Made by a program: the position numbers and the translations under genes. Of a DNA stretch of 64,000 nt, positions 1-9,604 are shown piece after piece. The notes under the pieces were generated by a model. The model was not told where the DNA came from and ran no database searches. It saw only the letters and a list, made by a program, of their open reading frames with translations. Within the stretch, counting starts at the first letter, position 1; each line of letters starts with the position of its first letter. Origin of the DNA: Tomocerus qinae (lineage: Eukaryota > Arthropoda > Collembola > Entomobryomorpha > Tomoceridae); contig CM034546.1 of the NCBI GenBank assembly GCA_020055645.1, positions 10,044,001 to 10,108,000 of the forward strand, in the 5' to 3' direction.

Positions 1-2471
1 ACAAAGTCATAAAATAAGCATAATAACGAAAATGCACCCAGCAGACTAAAAACAAACAAATTCAGTCATTTCCAATTAAAAAATTTTTTAGGAAAGCACT
101 TTTCACTTTTAAAAATTAGTATGCACATCAATGTATGATCAATGTTTACTATTTTTTATCTAACTAATAATAGTCGCTAAAAATTCTACAAATTCTAATG
201 TTGTAACTTTGTTGGATATCTTCCTCGCTTGAATTGTCAGGAGCAACATTTAGATACTTATTAGATACCTATTAAAATAATACGGAAATCAAGCCACTCT
301 ACTAGCATAATCAAATTCTAATGAACAATTTTTCCGTAACATTTTGCCGTAACAATTTTTCCGTAACAATTTCCGTATCAATTTGCGTTAAATTTTCCGA
401 TACAATTTCCGAGTCATATGAGTTACATGCTTACTACCTACTTATAGCATACGCAATAATCTTTTAAAGTGCCTTAAAATGTTCTAGCCTATTAGAATAT
501 GAGTTTAAACCTAATTTAATGTTATTAGAAATTACTTATTGTTAAGTATAAAAATTCAAAAATCTAGTAAGTGTAATTTTCTTTTAACCCTGTTATGTCA
601 TTTATTTTTAACTATTTGTTAGGGTAATTAACAAATTATTAAATAAATGTAAACAAAAAGTACATTCACACTATTACACGCACCTACACACATGAGTAAA
701 ACCAATCCAGAGGTTAATAACTTTTACGTAGACTTTAACTAGACAGAGATAATAAATTCTATTTTTCGTCGTAGACGAAATCTTGAGGAAGGGGATGTAA
801 GATATTTAGCATATCTTGCACTTTTAGAGAATTTATTATAGTGATAAATAAATAAATTAGCTAGCTTAGACAATTATTATCTAAACTAAGTTCAATATTT
901 AGATGATTAAGCATCACGCCATGACACGTTCTGCTAAGTAAACAGAACATAGTTGAGGACAAATAAGATAAGTAACAATAATTTTGCAGTAGTTAGCAAA
1001 ACACTATAGCAAGGTAAAACACTATAGTAAAGTGCTATAATTATAAGACCTTAAGTTTAGTATATAAGGAGAGTCAGCCTGTTGACTCTTTAGCTAGTTC
1101 TGGATTGGCAATGTAACAGTAACATTCTTTCTTGAATAAACTGTAAAGTACCAATATGAATTAGTCTCACACACTCCGACAATCTCTCATCATTTCTCAG
1201 AGCAGAAACTCTCCATCTTCACATCCAATTATACACATGCCGCCACAATATCTAATATCATAATTATCAACATTGTATTCAAAAATCAAATAAAATTGTA
1301 ATATTACGTACCTACGGTTACTAAAGTTTATAAAAATTAAACTTACCATACATTTTCAACATTTCCATACAAATTCAAATATAAGCCGCCTTAGCCGCCA
1401 TACAAAGTCACACTATCTATTTTTAGCTCTCATATAAAAGTCATGTTTGTGGCATACAATTTCCTTTTCCCCAAAAGCTAATTAACATCAGTAGGTCCTT
1501 CCATCCTACCTCCGTTTATAGGACCTCGATGGCCTCAGCCAAAACACGGTTTTACTTCAGTACCATTCCAAGAACTTCCTAATGGCGATGTAAAATGTTT
1601 TTTGGTGAAGTAATAGTGGACAATTTACTGAGCAGAGATATTATTATTATTCATATTATTATGTTGGTAGTTCTATTTACTATACATCAAATGATACTAT
1701 GATACCTTTGAATTGGTCGTCTTAAAATACTCACATTTCATTTCTACAAAATTATATATAAATTGAAGTATTCCTGAAGTATAAAAATGGGTTGAAGTAA
1801 GACAATGGTTGCACATTTTAAAAATCGCGCCATTGAGGGACATATCCTGACCTAACTAAAACAATTACATTGGTAATTATTTGTGCAACTATTACCTTAA
1901 TTCAACCTAAAATCGGTTCTCTAAATTCTCCTACTTTTTTGACATTTTTCAGTTTGATATTCTAGCTACAAATCATATGCTGACTAAGACAGGGGTTTTA
2001 AGTGTCTCAACGACACTCGAAATTCAAGTAAAATCGAATTTTTTCTCATAATAACAAAAAATTTCACGAGTCGGGTGATCACATGTTGTTTTAAACTTTT
2101 TAGCCTCACTCGAAAACAATTTCTCCGTCCTACCTTTGCTACTATATTGCTACGAATACTAAAACTTCAATATATAACTTTTACCAACAAATTGAAAGCA
2201 TTTACAAGCTCTCTTAATTCCTTCCTTAACACATTCAAACTCATTTTTACCATTTCTTCCATCGTTTTAATAAAAAATAAAGTCAATAAAACTTGTAGGT
2301 ATATGTGCGAAGTCAACTTTCGTGTCCCATACAGAGTTTGTTTCAATGCTTCAAAGGTTTTACATACCGAAAAGCAAATTATATTCTCAGTTCTAATACT
2401 ACATGTTTGTTGTATGAAATTATAAGAATAAAAATGGAATTATATATCAAATTTTAGTTTTACTTTAATTT
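1..2471. other. AT-rich intergenic DNA, no gene recognised
   Basis: No convincing coding sequence. Around 328-415 there are short degenerate direct repeats built on TTTTCCGTAACAA. A TATATAAG at 1061-1068 followed by AATAAA at 1135-1140, downstream of a TGTAAGATAT start near 796, looks like the promoter and poly(A) part of a solo LTR, but no second end or target duplication was found. The part from about 2170 to 2410 resembles 7700-7935, so it belongs to the duplicated flank of the first two IR genes; the 116-residue ORF at 2075-2425 lies there and has no recognisable domain. Confidence 0.6.
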
Positions 2472-2600
2472 CAGGGCATGAAAAACCCATAAAGCAGGGT
2501 AGCAAACAACAAAGTTTGGGTAGCAAACAGCAAAAATCCGGGTTTTTGGGTTGGGTTTTTCCTAACCAAAAGCAAAAACCCACGGGTTTTTCATGCCCTG
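2472..2600. mobile_element. hAT-type MITE, 129 bp, with 8-bp target duplication
   Basis: The element starts CAGGGCATGAAAAACCC (2472-2488) and ends with the exact reverse complement (2584-2600), giving 17-bp terminal inverted repeats. It is flanked on both sides by TTTAATTT (2464-2471 and 2601-2608). CAGGG-type termini and an 8-bp duplication are the hallmarks of hAT DNA transposons. The interior is too short to code, so it is a non-autonomous copy. Confidence 0.85.
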
Positions 2601-3460
2601 TTTAATTTACACTTTACACCGAGTCTCACGGTTGGAAGATGAACATTTTGAACATACTAGGCTTCGAACTAACTATCTCACGACTTTGTACGATGAATAT
2701 GAATTACATTGATTTTAATTTTCTTCCATTTCAGTGGGGCTCTTTCAACCCCTAAAACCCCCCTCAATACGTCCTTTGACTTCTCGGAGTATAGTATTTG
2801 ATATGATAGTAATATTTGTAAACTACACTACATAGGCTAGGCTTATATATCATATTATCTCTATATGAAAAGTTACTGCTAATACCTAGTAGCTCAGACT
2901 CATCGGAAATGTTAAAAAACAGTGAACTCTTCTTAATTAATTTTATTTCAGAAAATATGAGGATATTATTATTACTTTCTACATTCATGCCGCAGACATA
3001 CGAAATAAGAAGTAAAGTAATGTAAAGTAAATTATGTAAAGTTTAATGAAAGTACTACGGTTAAACTATTCAGCTAAGCTGTATCGAAGAACCGGATATA
3101 CTACAGCAAACGGTTAACATGATCGAAAAGTCGTCTTTGTTTACATTGGTGAGGAATCTTTAATCAATATCACTTGACCTGTTGACCTTAAGGTGTTGAA
3201 AAAATCACATACCAATCTATCATAAAGCTAAATTGGTCCAATAATTTGTATTCCATGAGTCTATTGCTGTGATAATAGTGAGTAGTGCTAAATATTATAC
3301 AATTGGTGCCAGGGAGGGTGGTGAAATAAAACCTACTTATGTTATTGTCGTCGCAATATAAATTTTTCAGTGGTACAAAACGGATGAAGAAAAACACACG
3401 TTTATAATATAAATACTTAATTAAAATAAATCTGTTAATTTAGCCGAATTGATACTAAAT
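2601..3460. other. 5' flank of IR gene 1, duplicated upstream of IR gene 2
   Basis: Non-coding. From about 2940 to 3460 the sequence aligns by eye with about 14100-14548 upstream of the second IR gene. Shared words include ATTCATGCCGCA, GTTAAACTA and GAAGAACCG. The tandem duplication that made the two receptors therefore included some 450 bp of upstream DNA, where the promoter should lie. No clear TATA box was assigned. Confidence 0.6.
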
Positions 3461-5427
3461 ATGTATTCCTTTCACCCATTTATTATATTTTTGCTTTTTA
3501 ATCATCTGGACAATGTCTTCTGTATTAGGAATTTGATATTTTACAGTGGTTGCGATTTTAATATGATAACTTTTGGAAAATCCAAGTGGCAAACACAGTT
3601 TAGTTTATGCTGTTTAATCAAAACGGCCAACCTTGGACATTGGCAACACCAAATTATAATAGAACACTCTTCGGTAGAGATGAACATAACCCCACAGATC
3701 TATCAAAAAATGTGTGCACTGTAAATATTGTAATGGAGCCAAAACCTAGTTTAAAGTATCTGTTCTTTATAATTGGTAAAGAAATTAATCGTCGCGATTC
3801 AAGAATTATAATCATAATAAAAGATGAATTGAAATCGATGAATCCAGAGTGGCAATCAAATCTTATTCAAGATTTGGTAGCTCCTCTCTTTATTCTAGCA
3901 ATGAACGATGTGAAAAAATATTCTATACACATACCAATTCTATACAATCCGAAAAATGAGTCTTCACAACTTCATCGGATTTCAACAGATGCCTCAGAAG
4001 TAAAATGGGAAGGAATTTGGAAAAGTTTAAACGGGAATCTTCACGGCATTCTAATTGGAGGCTACCTTGGATATTTTCGTTGGAAAGGTCCTAGACTAAG
4101 ATCGGTGTGCAGGAAATCAATCTACACAACCGTCAAGGCTAAATATCATTGTGTTCAATCAGTGCGGGCAGTTGAATTAATGGCTGAAAGATTAAACTTC
4201 ACTGCGGTGTATGCGAAGCAAAAAGAAATTCTAAAAGAAGAACATAAACGATTTGGACTAATTTACATGCTAACAAGTAAATTGAAACCGTATAATAAAC
4301 AATGGCATGAAACACTTTTCATCGAATATTTTGAGGATCAGATTCCTTACTACTGCGAAGCCAATCCTCGTTTCCTCGACACTCCTTTGACAGTTCTGGT
4401 TCAAAATACATTTGATGATTATTGCTGGTGGCTCATATTCACCTTATTCCCGATTTCATTTTATGCTTTAGGATTTAGAATGTCTAATGTCTATAAGAAA
4501 ATAGAGTACATTTTTGTATCAACCATAGCCGTTCTTTTAAACCAGGATGTTTCCAATAAAGGAAGGAACATTTTGTACTTGATAATTGTAGTCATGGCAT
4601 TTATAATTGTTACATTTTATGAGGAATGGATAACAAGCAAGATTATTGCACCACCAGACAGAAAACAATTCGTCGACTTTAAAGATCTCGTTGAAAATGG
4701 ATACAAGTTGTTGCTGCACAAAGACAGGATATTGAATTTGAACGATAGAAACACTGAATTCTTTGAAAAATACAAACTGATGGAGAATAGAAATACAAGT
4801 GTCTACATATTTGACTGGCAACTTAATGCAACATCTGAGCATAAAAAATTGACTCAATTGGCATTCATTTGGAAGTTTTTGACCAACTTTTCAATTAAAA
4901 TATTTAGCCTCAAGAGTAAAGAAGGAAGTAAATACAACGTACCTTTAATACCATCTCTGATATCTTCTGACGGAATCTGCATGACTGTAAAAGAAACTGA
5001 TATCAATATACCATATTCTTATCAATTCAAATATTGTTACCGCTATAAATTCCTATCTTCTTTTCAAATAATGCAAGATAAAGGCTTTCTAAACTATTTT
5101 AAGCACCAAGAGGGTTTCCGACATCGTTTGCCATATAAAAAGTCTTATCTTAAATTGCAGCATGAAGAAGCTCAGAGTGTTCCCATAAGCTTGACTATGA
5201 AAATACATACTATATTTTTTGTTTGTGGATATTTTCTACTTGGTTGTTTCCTTACACTGTTTCTTGAATGCCTGTTTTACGTTAGATTTAATTTACAAAC
5301 ACTCTTTTCGGGCGTACTAAACAAATTAAAAATCTTCTCTACATATTGCCTTAGAAAAAATCGCGTACTTCAATTCGTTTCTGACAATGAGGTAACAAAA
5401 CTAGATAATATTTCATTATATAAATAG
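3461..5427 (+). pseudogene. Divergent ionotropic receptor, copy 1, frameshifted near the N-terminus
   Basis: This is an iGluR-derived chemosensory ionotropic receptor (Lig_chan type), predicted to be a ligand-gated cation channel in the plasma membrane. The natural start is ATG 3461, matching the start of copy 2: a signal-like stretch followed by the conserved block containing CDFNMITF. A 5-bp tandem duplication, AGTTT at 3597-3601 and 3602-3606, shifts the frame. The rest is open from ATG 3607 as 606 residues without the signal peptide. That part keeps the S1 ligand-binding half (VELMAERLNFTAVYA), M1 (YCWWLIFTLFPISFYALGF), a pore with LLNQ, M3 leading into TSKIIAPPDRKQF, S2 and the last membrane helix (IHTIFFVCGYFLLGCFLTLF). 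It is very similar to the gene at 14.5 kb. It is probably a recent pseudogene or a loss-of-function allele, unless the extra 5 bp is an assembly error. Confidence 0.85.
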
Positions 5428-6592
5428 ATAAATCAGGCGGGGCAGTATCATTAGTTAGCAGTTTTACATTTTAAAGTTGTAGTAGTTAAAGAAATTTATC
5501 AAAATTTGGTGTGCCCCTAAAAACGGCATACTAATTTATGGATCAACAATTGAAACAATCAACATTCTCTGAAAGAAAATCTATATACTGCAACAGTAAT
5601 TACTATTGTCACTTTTCATATTTATTCAAATTTCTATAATGACTGTAGCTTTCGCCAATAAAAAATGAGCTTATTATAAACTATTATCAACTAGCTTAAT
5701 ATTTTTATTTATGTACAAATTCAAATGATGTGATAACCAAATTATTACTTGATGTAATATTTCACTGTAAAATCGGTTTGATTATTGTTATTGAATAAAA
5801 TTGAATACATCTTCTAAGTGTATACCACGACCATGCATGAAGGCGCTATTATACTCCTTATCTCTAATCCTTTATTCTCATTCTACTCCATTGTCCCAAA
5901 GAAGGTTGATCTATATGTATTTTAACGGAAACAGATTATCGCTGGTGATTTTCAGAGACACAATATGCTGAGCCAACCAAAAACGAGTAAGCGTTTGATA
6001 TAACTTACATATGAGTAAAAGAATTGTCATGCAGGCCAAAACAATCGCAATAACTTGTTTCTGACGATAATATAAGCTTAACTGTTATTCGGTTCGGGTT
6101 AAGTTAGTTTCTGCGTATTGCGTCAAGAACTTATGCATAGTTTATTATTTTAATACATCGCAAATACTTCACAAATACTACAATTATTTATCTGTAATTT
6201 GGTAGTGAAAGTAACCACCCTACGACTAAAAGTACGTAAATAACTGCAAATCTAGCTTTCGTACAACAAAACTATATGCACCTAAAATTATATAATTAAC
6301 GTAGCTATCTGTTAGCAAGTTAAAAAACTCGAGAAAAAGATCAAAAGAGATCAGTCCACCTCCCATCAACCCAACTAGGCCACAGTAAGCGTAAGGGGTT
6401 TAAAATAATCATCAAAACAATAATATCAATTTACGCAAGAAGGTTTAATAATGAGTGGTGATTGAATGGAAAATGATTAGCGAAAGGGGATACTTTTTCG
6501 TAATGATCGTAATGTGCGAAATAAATAGCATTTCAAAATCATCATAATCAATAATTAATCCAAATTGGTTCTGCTATATGGACCTTTATGTA
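5428..6592. other. 3' flank of IR copy 1 and duplicated spacer
   Basis: No gene seen. A candidate poly(A) signal (CCAATAAAAA) lies near 5655. The stretch about 5990-6200 (TAAAAGAATTGTCA onward) is repeated in diverged form at about 7428-7625, and the stretch from about 6420 onward is repeated at about 18600. A short segment near 5950, containing TTCAGAGACA and GCTGAGCCAA, recurs near 52640 and 59350, so this spacer material is shared among the IR-linked regions. Confidence 0.55.
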
Positions 6593-6765
6593 CAGGGCCG
6601 CAGCCAGAAAAAAAATTTCGGGAGGGGCACCGAGAAAAAATATGCCAATTTTCGCGCGGAATGCGAAAATTTTAGCGATTCTAGACAAAAATTTCTTTAT
6701 TTATCTCGATTTTCGGGGGGTGGGCACGTGCCCCGGTGCCCCCCCTCGCTGCGGCTGCGGCCTTG
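6593..6765. mobile_element. hAT-like MITE, 173 bp, absent from the paralogous site
   Basis: The left end CAGGGCCGCAGCC pairs with the right end GGCTGCGGCCTTG (one mismatch). The flanks TTTATGTA (6585-6592) and TTTATATA (6766-6773) are an imperfect 8-bp duplication. The duplicated segment near 18827-18860 shows the empty site: the flanks join there with a single TTTTTGTA-like copy before GAGTTAAATAAC. The insertion therefore followed the segmental duplication. No coding capacity. Confidence 0.7.
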
Positions 6766-6883
6766 TTTATATAGAATTAAATAACTGTACTGGGGGTCAC
6801 TATTTATTCTTTAAAAGTATTAAATGTGTTCGCAAGTTATACTCATGGGATTTGTACGCTTTTCCAAAATCCTAGGGGGAATC

Positions 6884-7089
6884 CAACCTATGGACATCAC
6901 CTATGCAACTGAAAAGTGGGTGGAGTTTGTGGGAACATTACATGGGATTGATAGACTTTGAGTGACGTCACCGGAAGTCATACTTAGGGGTTTACATGGG
7001 AATTGCATTCTACTCTCCTCGGGGGTGACACCGGGTAACCCTTGGCGATAAAAATAACAGTTAGCGTCCGAACCTTCCGCTATACTATC
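6884..7089. mobile_element. 206-bp insertion with 13-bp near-identical flanks (SINE-like?)
   Basis: This block is missing from the paralogous segment near 18930. It is flanked by CCTAGGGGGAATC (6871-6883) and CTTAGGGGGAATC (7090-7102), a 12-of-13 match that looks like a target-site duplication of the length left by LINE-type machinery. Read on the minus strand, the start holds TAGTATAGCGG followed by GGTTCGGACGC, vaguely like Pol III A and B boxes but far too closely spaced. It is best called an insertion of unknown class. The minus-strand ORF across it is not a gene. Confidence 0.45.
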
Positions 7090-7102
7090 CTTAGGGGGAA
7101 TC

Positions 7103-9146
7103 TTATTTTTTCTGATTTTAAAAGAAAGCTTTATGGTGACTGGGATTTTTTTCAAAAATGAAGTATTTCATTGTTTCCGGTATTTGATGCTGCGATATAC
7201 AGTTATTATTTTGGTTTACGAAATTTCTTTTTATCAGGAATTTGGGGCTGCAGCTAATTTTTCCAACCACTGTAGAAAATAAAAGTATATTAATAATTTA
7301 AATATACTCTGAAATTACAAAGATAACATAATAATCTAAGGGATATTTTCGAAATTGTTTTTTATTACTGTGGTGTGTGGCCTGCTGAATTTCTATTGAG
7401 TGCTAGGTTTGCCCCTTAGCTGGGTTTACTAGTAGTAAAAGAATTGTCACGGCCAAAACAATTGCAAGAACTTGTTCCGTCAAAAATAAGCTTAACTAAA
7501 CTGTCTGTTGTTTGGTTAAGTTAGAAAGGATCCCGTGTTGCACGAAGAACTTTTGAATAAATTATGTTAATACATCAGAAATACTTTAAAATAATGATTT
7601 GCCTGTAATTTGATACTGCATTCATTTATTTCGTTTTCACCTTTTTCGGAATTCTTTAGTAGGGCATATTATTATAACTACAAATATAAAATTTTCAATT
7701 TCAATAACAAATTGAAAGCACAAACTCTCTTCTTCCCCTAAACTATATAAATATACACTTTTAAAATTTCTTCCATCATCGGTATTATAAAAATAAAGAA
7801 CATGACATGAACTAATTGTTCAATGCTAACTTGGTTATAGGTATGTACCTTAACTTTCTTGTTCGACCGAGTTTGTTGTAATACTTAAAAGGTTGTACAT
7901 ACCGAAAAGCAAATTATTTTCTTGGTTCTAACACTATAATATGACATATACCTATTACCTATATAATGTACATATTACAGTATAGTATAGTATATATACA
8001 CATTGAGTATTGATTTTAAGAATTATCATTATCAAGGTGGAAAGTAGAAGGTCACGACAAACGAATTGGCGTCAGGAAAGTTCTTCGTATGCTAGTGAGT
8101 AGTGACACAATGTTTAGTTTAAAAAGCACGTTTATTTGGTATACCCATGACTTAAAGTAGAGACACTTTATTGATTAGAGATATTATTACGAATATTATG
8201 TTTGTAGTTTCTTATAATATACGTACTTCAGGCAATATCTTCGACGAGGTAAGTACGGCAGTCGTCTTAAACGATTATTGTTTGAATAACTGGTGGAAGT
8301 TTTTAAAATACAATTGCAAAAATAGAAATATAATAGCAGAGGAACACTTAAACCACATGTTTCACGACCTTTCACTAATATTGACTGTAGAAATTCACAT
8401 ATTTAAGTTGTCCAATTTCTAAAGGAGATTTTTACGACAATTACGTTTTGTTGACCTCTGAGGGATTAAACCCCTTGAAATCTAAGAATTTTTTTTTCTC
8501 AAATTAGAAAACTTTGAGCGATTTTCATTTTTAGCAATCTGATCCCTGGTCTAGCGGCTGAGTAGATTGGTTTTAAAATCCCCCGCAATACCGTCCCATA
8601 GAATAATGTCCCATAGTTAAGTATTTTGAAAGAAGGGAAGGATAGATGTGATTCACCCTACGCACTTTTCTCTAAGTTGCTTTTCTCTGAACAAAACTAA
8701 GTATGACGTTCCTCAGTGTGAATGTTCTGTGGGATTGTCCATCAAATCCTTCCCCGTCTTGAAAGAGTAGGCCTACTCTTTCAAGACGGGGAAGGATTTG
8801 ATGGACAAAAGCTCAGCGTTCTAACTCATTCAACTGCCGAACAACGTAAGGAGACAAGTTCGAATGAGTATTGATTTTCTAACTATCTGATCCCATAATC
8901 TGTTTCATTTAATCTTCGCTCTCTCACTCCTATACCACGTCGAGCTTTGACAATCTCTCCCTTCTACTATTAACCATACACCACCATATTATAAGGGGTC
9001 CACGGGCGAGAGCCCACAGGGACCGTCAAATATAATATAACTAGTAAAGTTACCCGTCCTACGGACTGTGAAGTAACAGAACGCTTGAATTCCTTAAAAA
9101 TTTCAAAAATTTCAAGCATAAAATTTGTAAAATTTATTCTGATCAA
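7103..9146. other. Spacer between IR copies 1 and 2, diverged duplicated flanks
   Basis: No gene seen. About 7428-7625 repeats 5990-6200, and about 7700-7935 repeats 2170-2410, including the shared ACATACCGAAAAGCAAATTAT. After 8540 the DNA changes character: a tRNA-like fragment near 8548-8590 (CTGGTCTAGCGG) and another after 8809 (GCTCAGCG, then AGTTCGAATGAG) bracket a perfect palindrome. These may be tRNA-derived SINE pieces. The 83-residue ORF at 8171-8422 has no recognisable features. Confidence 0.5.
8735..8808. repeat. Perfect 74-bp palindrome with no spacer
   Basis: Two 37-bp arms are exact reverse complements and meet at 8771/8772 in AGTAGGCCTACT, with no loop. The arms contain CAAATCCTTCCCCGTCTTG and its complement. 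The symmetry stops cleanly at 8734/8809. Confidence 0.95.
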
Positions 9147-9604
9147 TGTGGAGTAAGTGTGGAGTAGAATATGGAGTAAGTGTGGAGTAGAATATGGAGT
9201 AAGTGTGGAGTAGAATATGGAGTAAGTGTGGAGTAGAATATGGAGTAAGTGTGGAGTAGAAAATGGAGTAAGTGTGGAGTGGAATATGGAGTAAGTGTGG
9301 AGTAGAATATGGAGTAAGTGTGGAGTAGAATATGGAGTAAGTGTGGAGTAGAATATGGAGTAAGTGTGGAGTAGAATATGGAGTAAGTGTGAAGTAGAAT
9401 ATGGAGTAAGTGTGGAGTAAAATATGGAGTAATTGTGGAGTAAAATATGGAGTAAGTATGGAGTAGAATATGTAGTAAATGTGGAGTAGAATATGTAGTA
9501 AGTGTGGAGTAGAATATGTAGTAAATGTGGAGTAGAATATGTAGTAAATGTGGAGTAGAATATTGAGTAATTGTGGAGTAGAATATGGAGTAAGTGAGGA
9601 GTTC
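9147..9604. repeat. 23-bp minisatellite, about 20 copies
   Basis: Tandem array of a 23-bp unit, GGAGTAAGTGTGGAGTAGAA plus TAT, with point variants that increase toward the right end (TGTAGTAAATG forms after 9470). It leaves long ORFs open in two frames of the minus strand, encoding Leu/Tyr/Thr/Pro/Ser repeats. These are by-products of the repeat and not genes. Confidence 0.95.

Larger units (their letters stand above)
6420..7345. repeat. Segmental duplicate, paired with about 18600-19171
   Basis: Beyond the two insertions it carries, this stretch matches 18600-19171 in the same order and orientation. Shared anchors include ATTAGCGAAAGGGGATA, CCAAATTGGTTCTG, GTGACT..GGGATTTTTTTC and GGGGCTGCAGCTAATTT. 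Each copy lies about 1-3 kb downstream of an IR gene (copies 1 and 2), so this is the downstream part of the IR tandem duplication. Confidence 0.75.

Noticed and set aside
6901..7155. Minus-strand ORF of 84 residues
   Set aside because: It spans the 206-bp insertion and its right flank; the frame is not present in the paralogous segment.
8548..8871. tRNA genes
   Set aside because: A- and B-box-like words occur, but no full cloverleaf with acceptor stem can be drawn; more likely SINE fragments.
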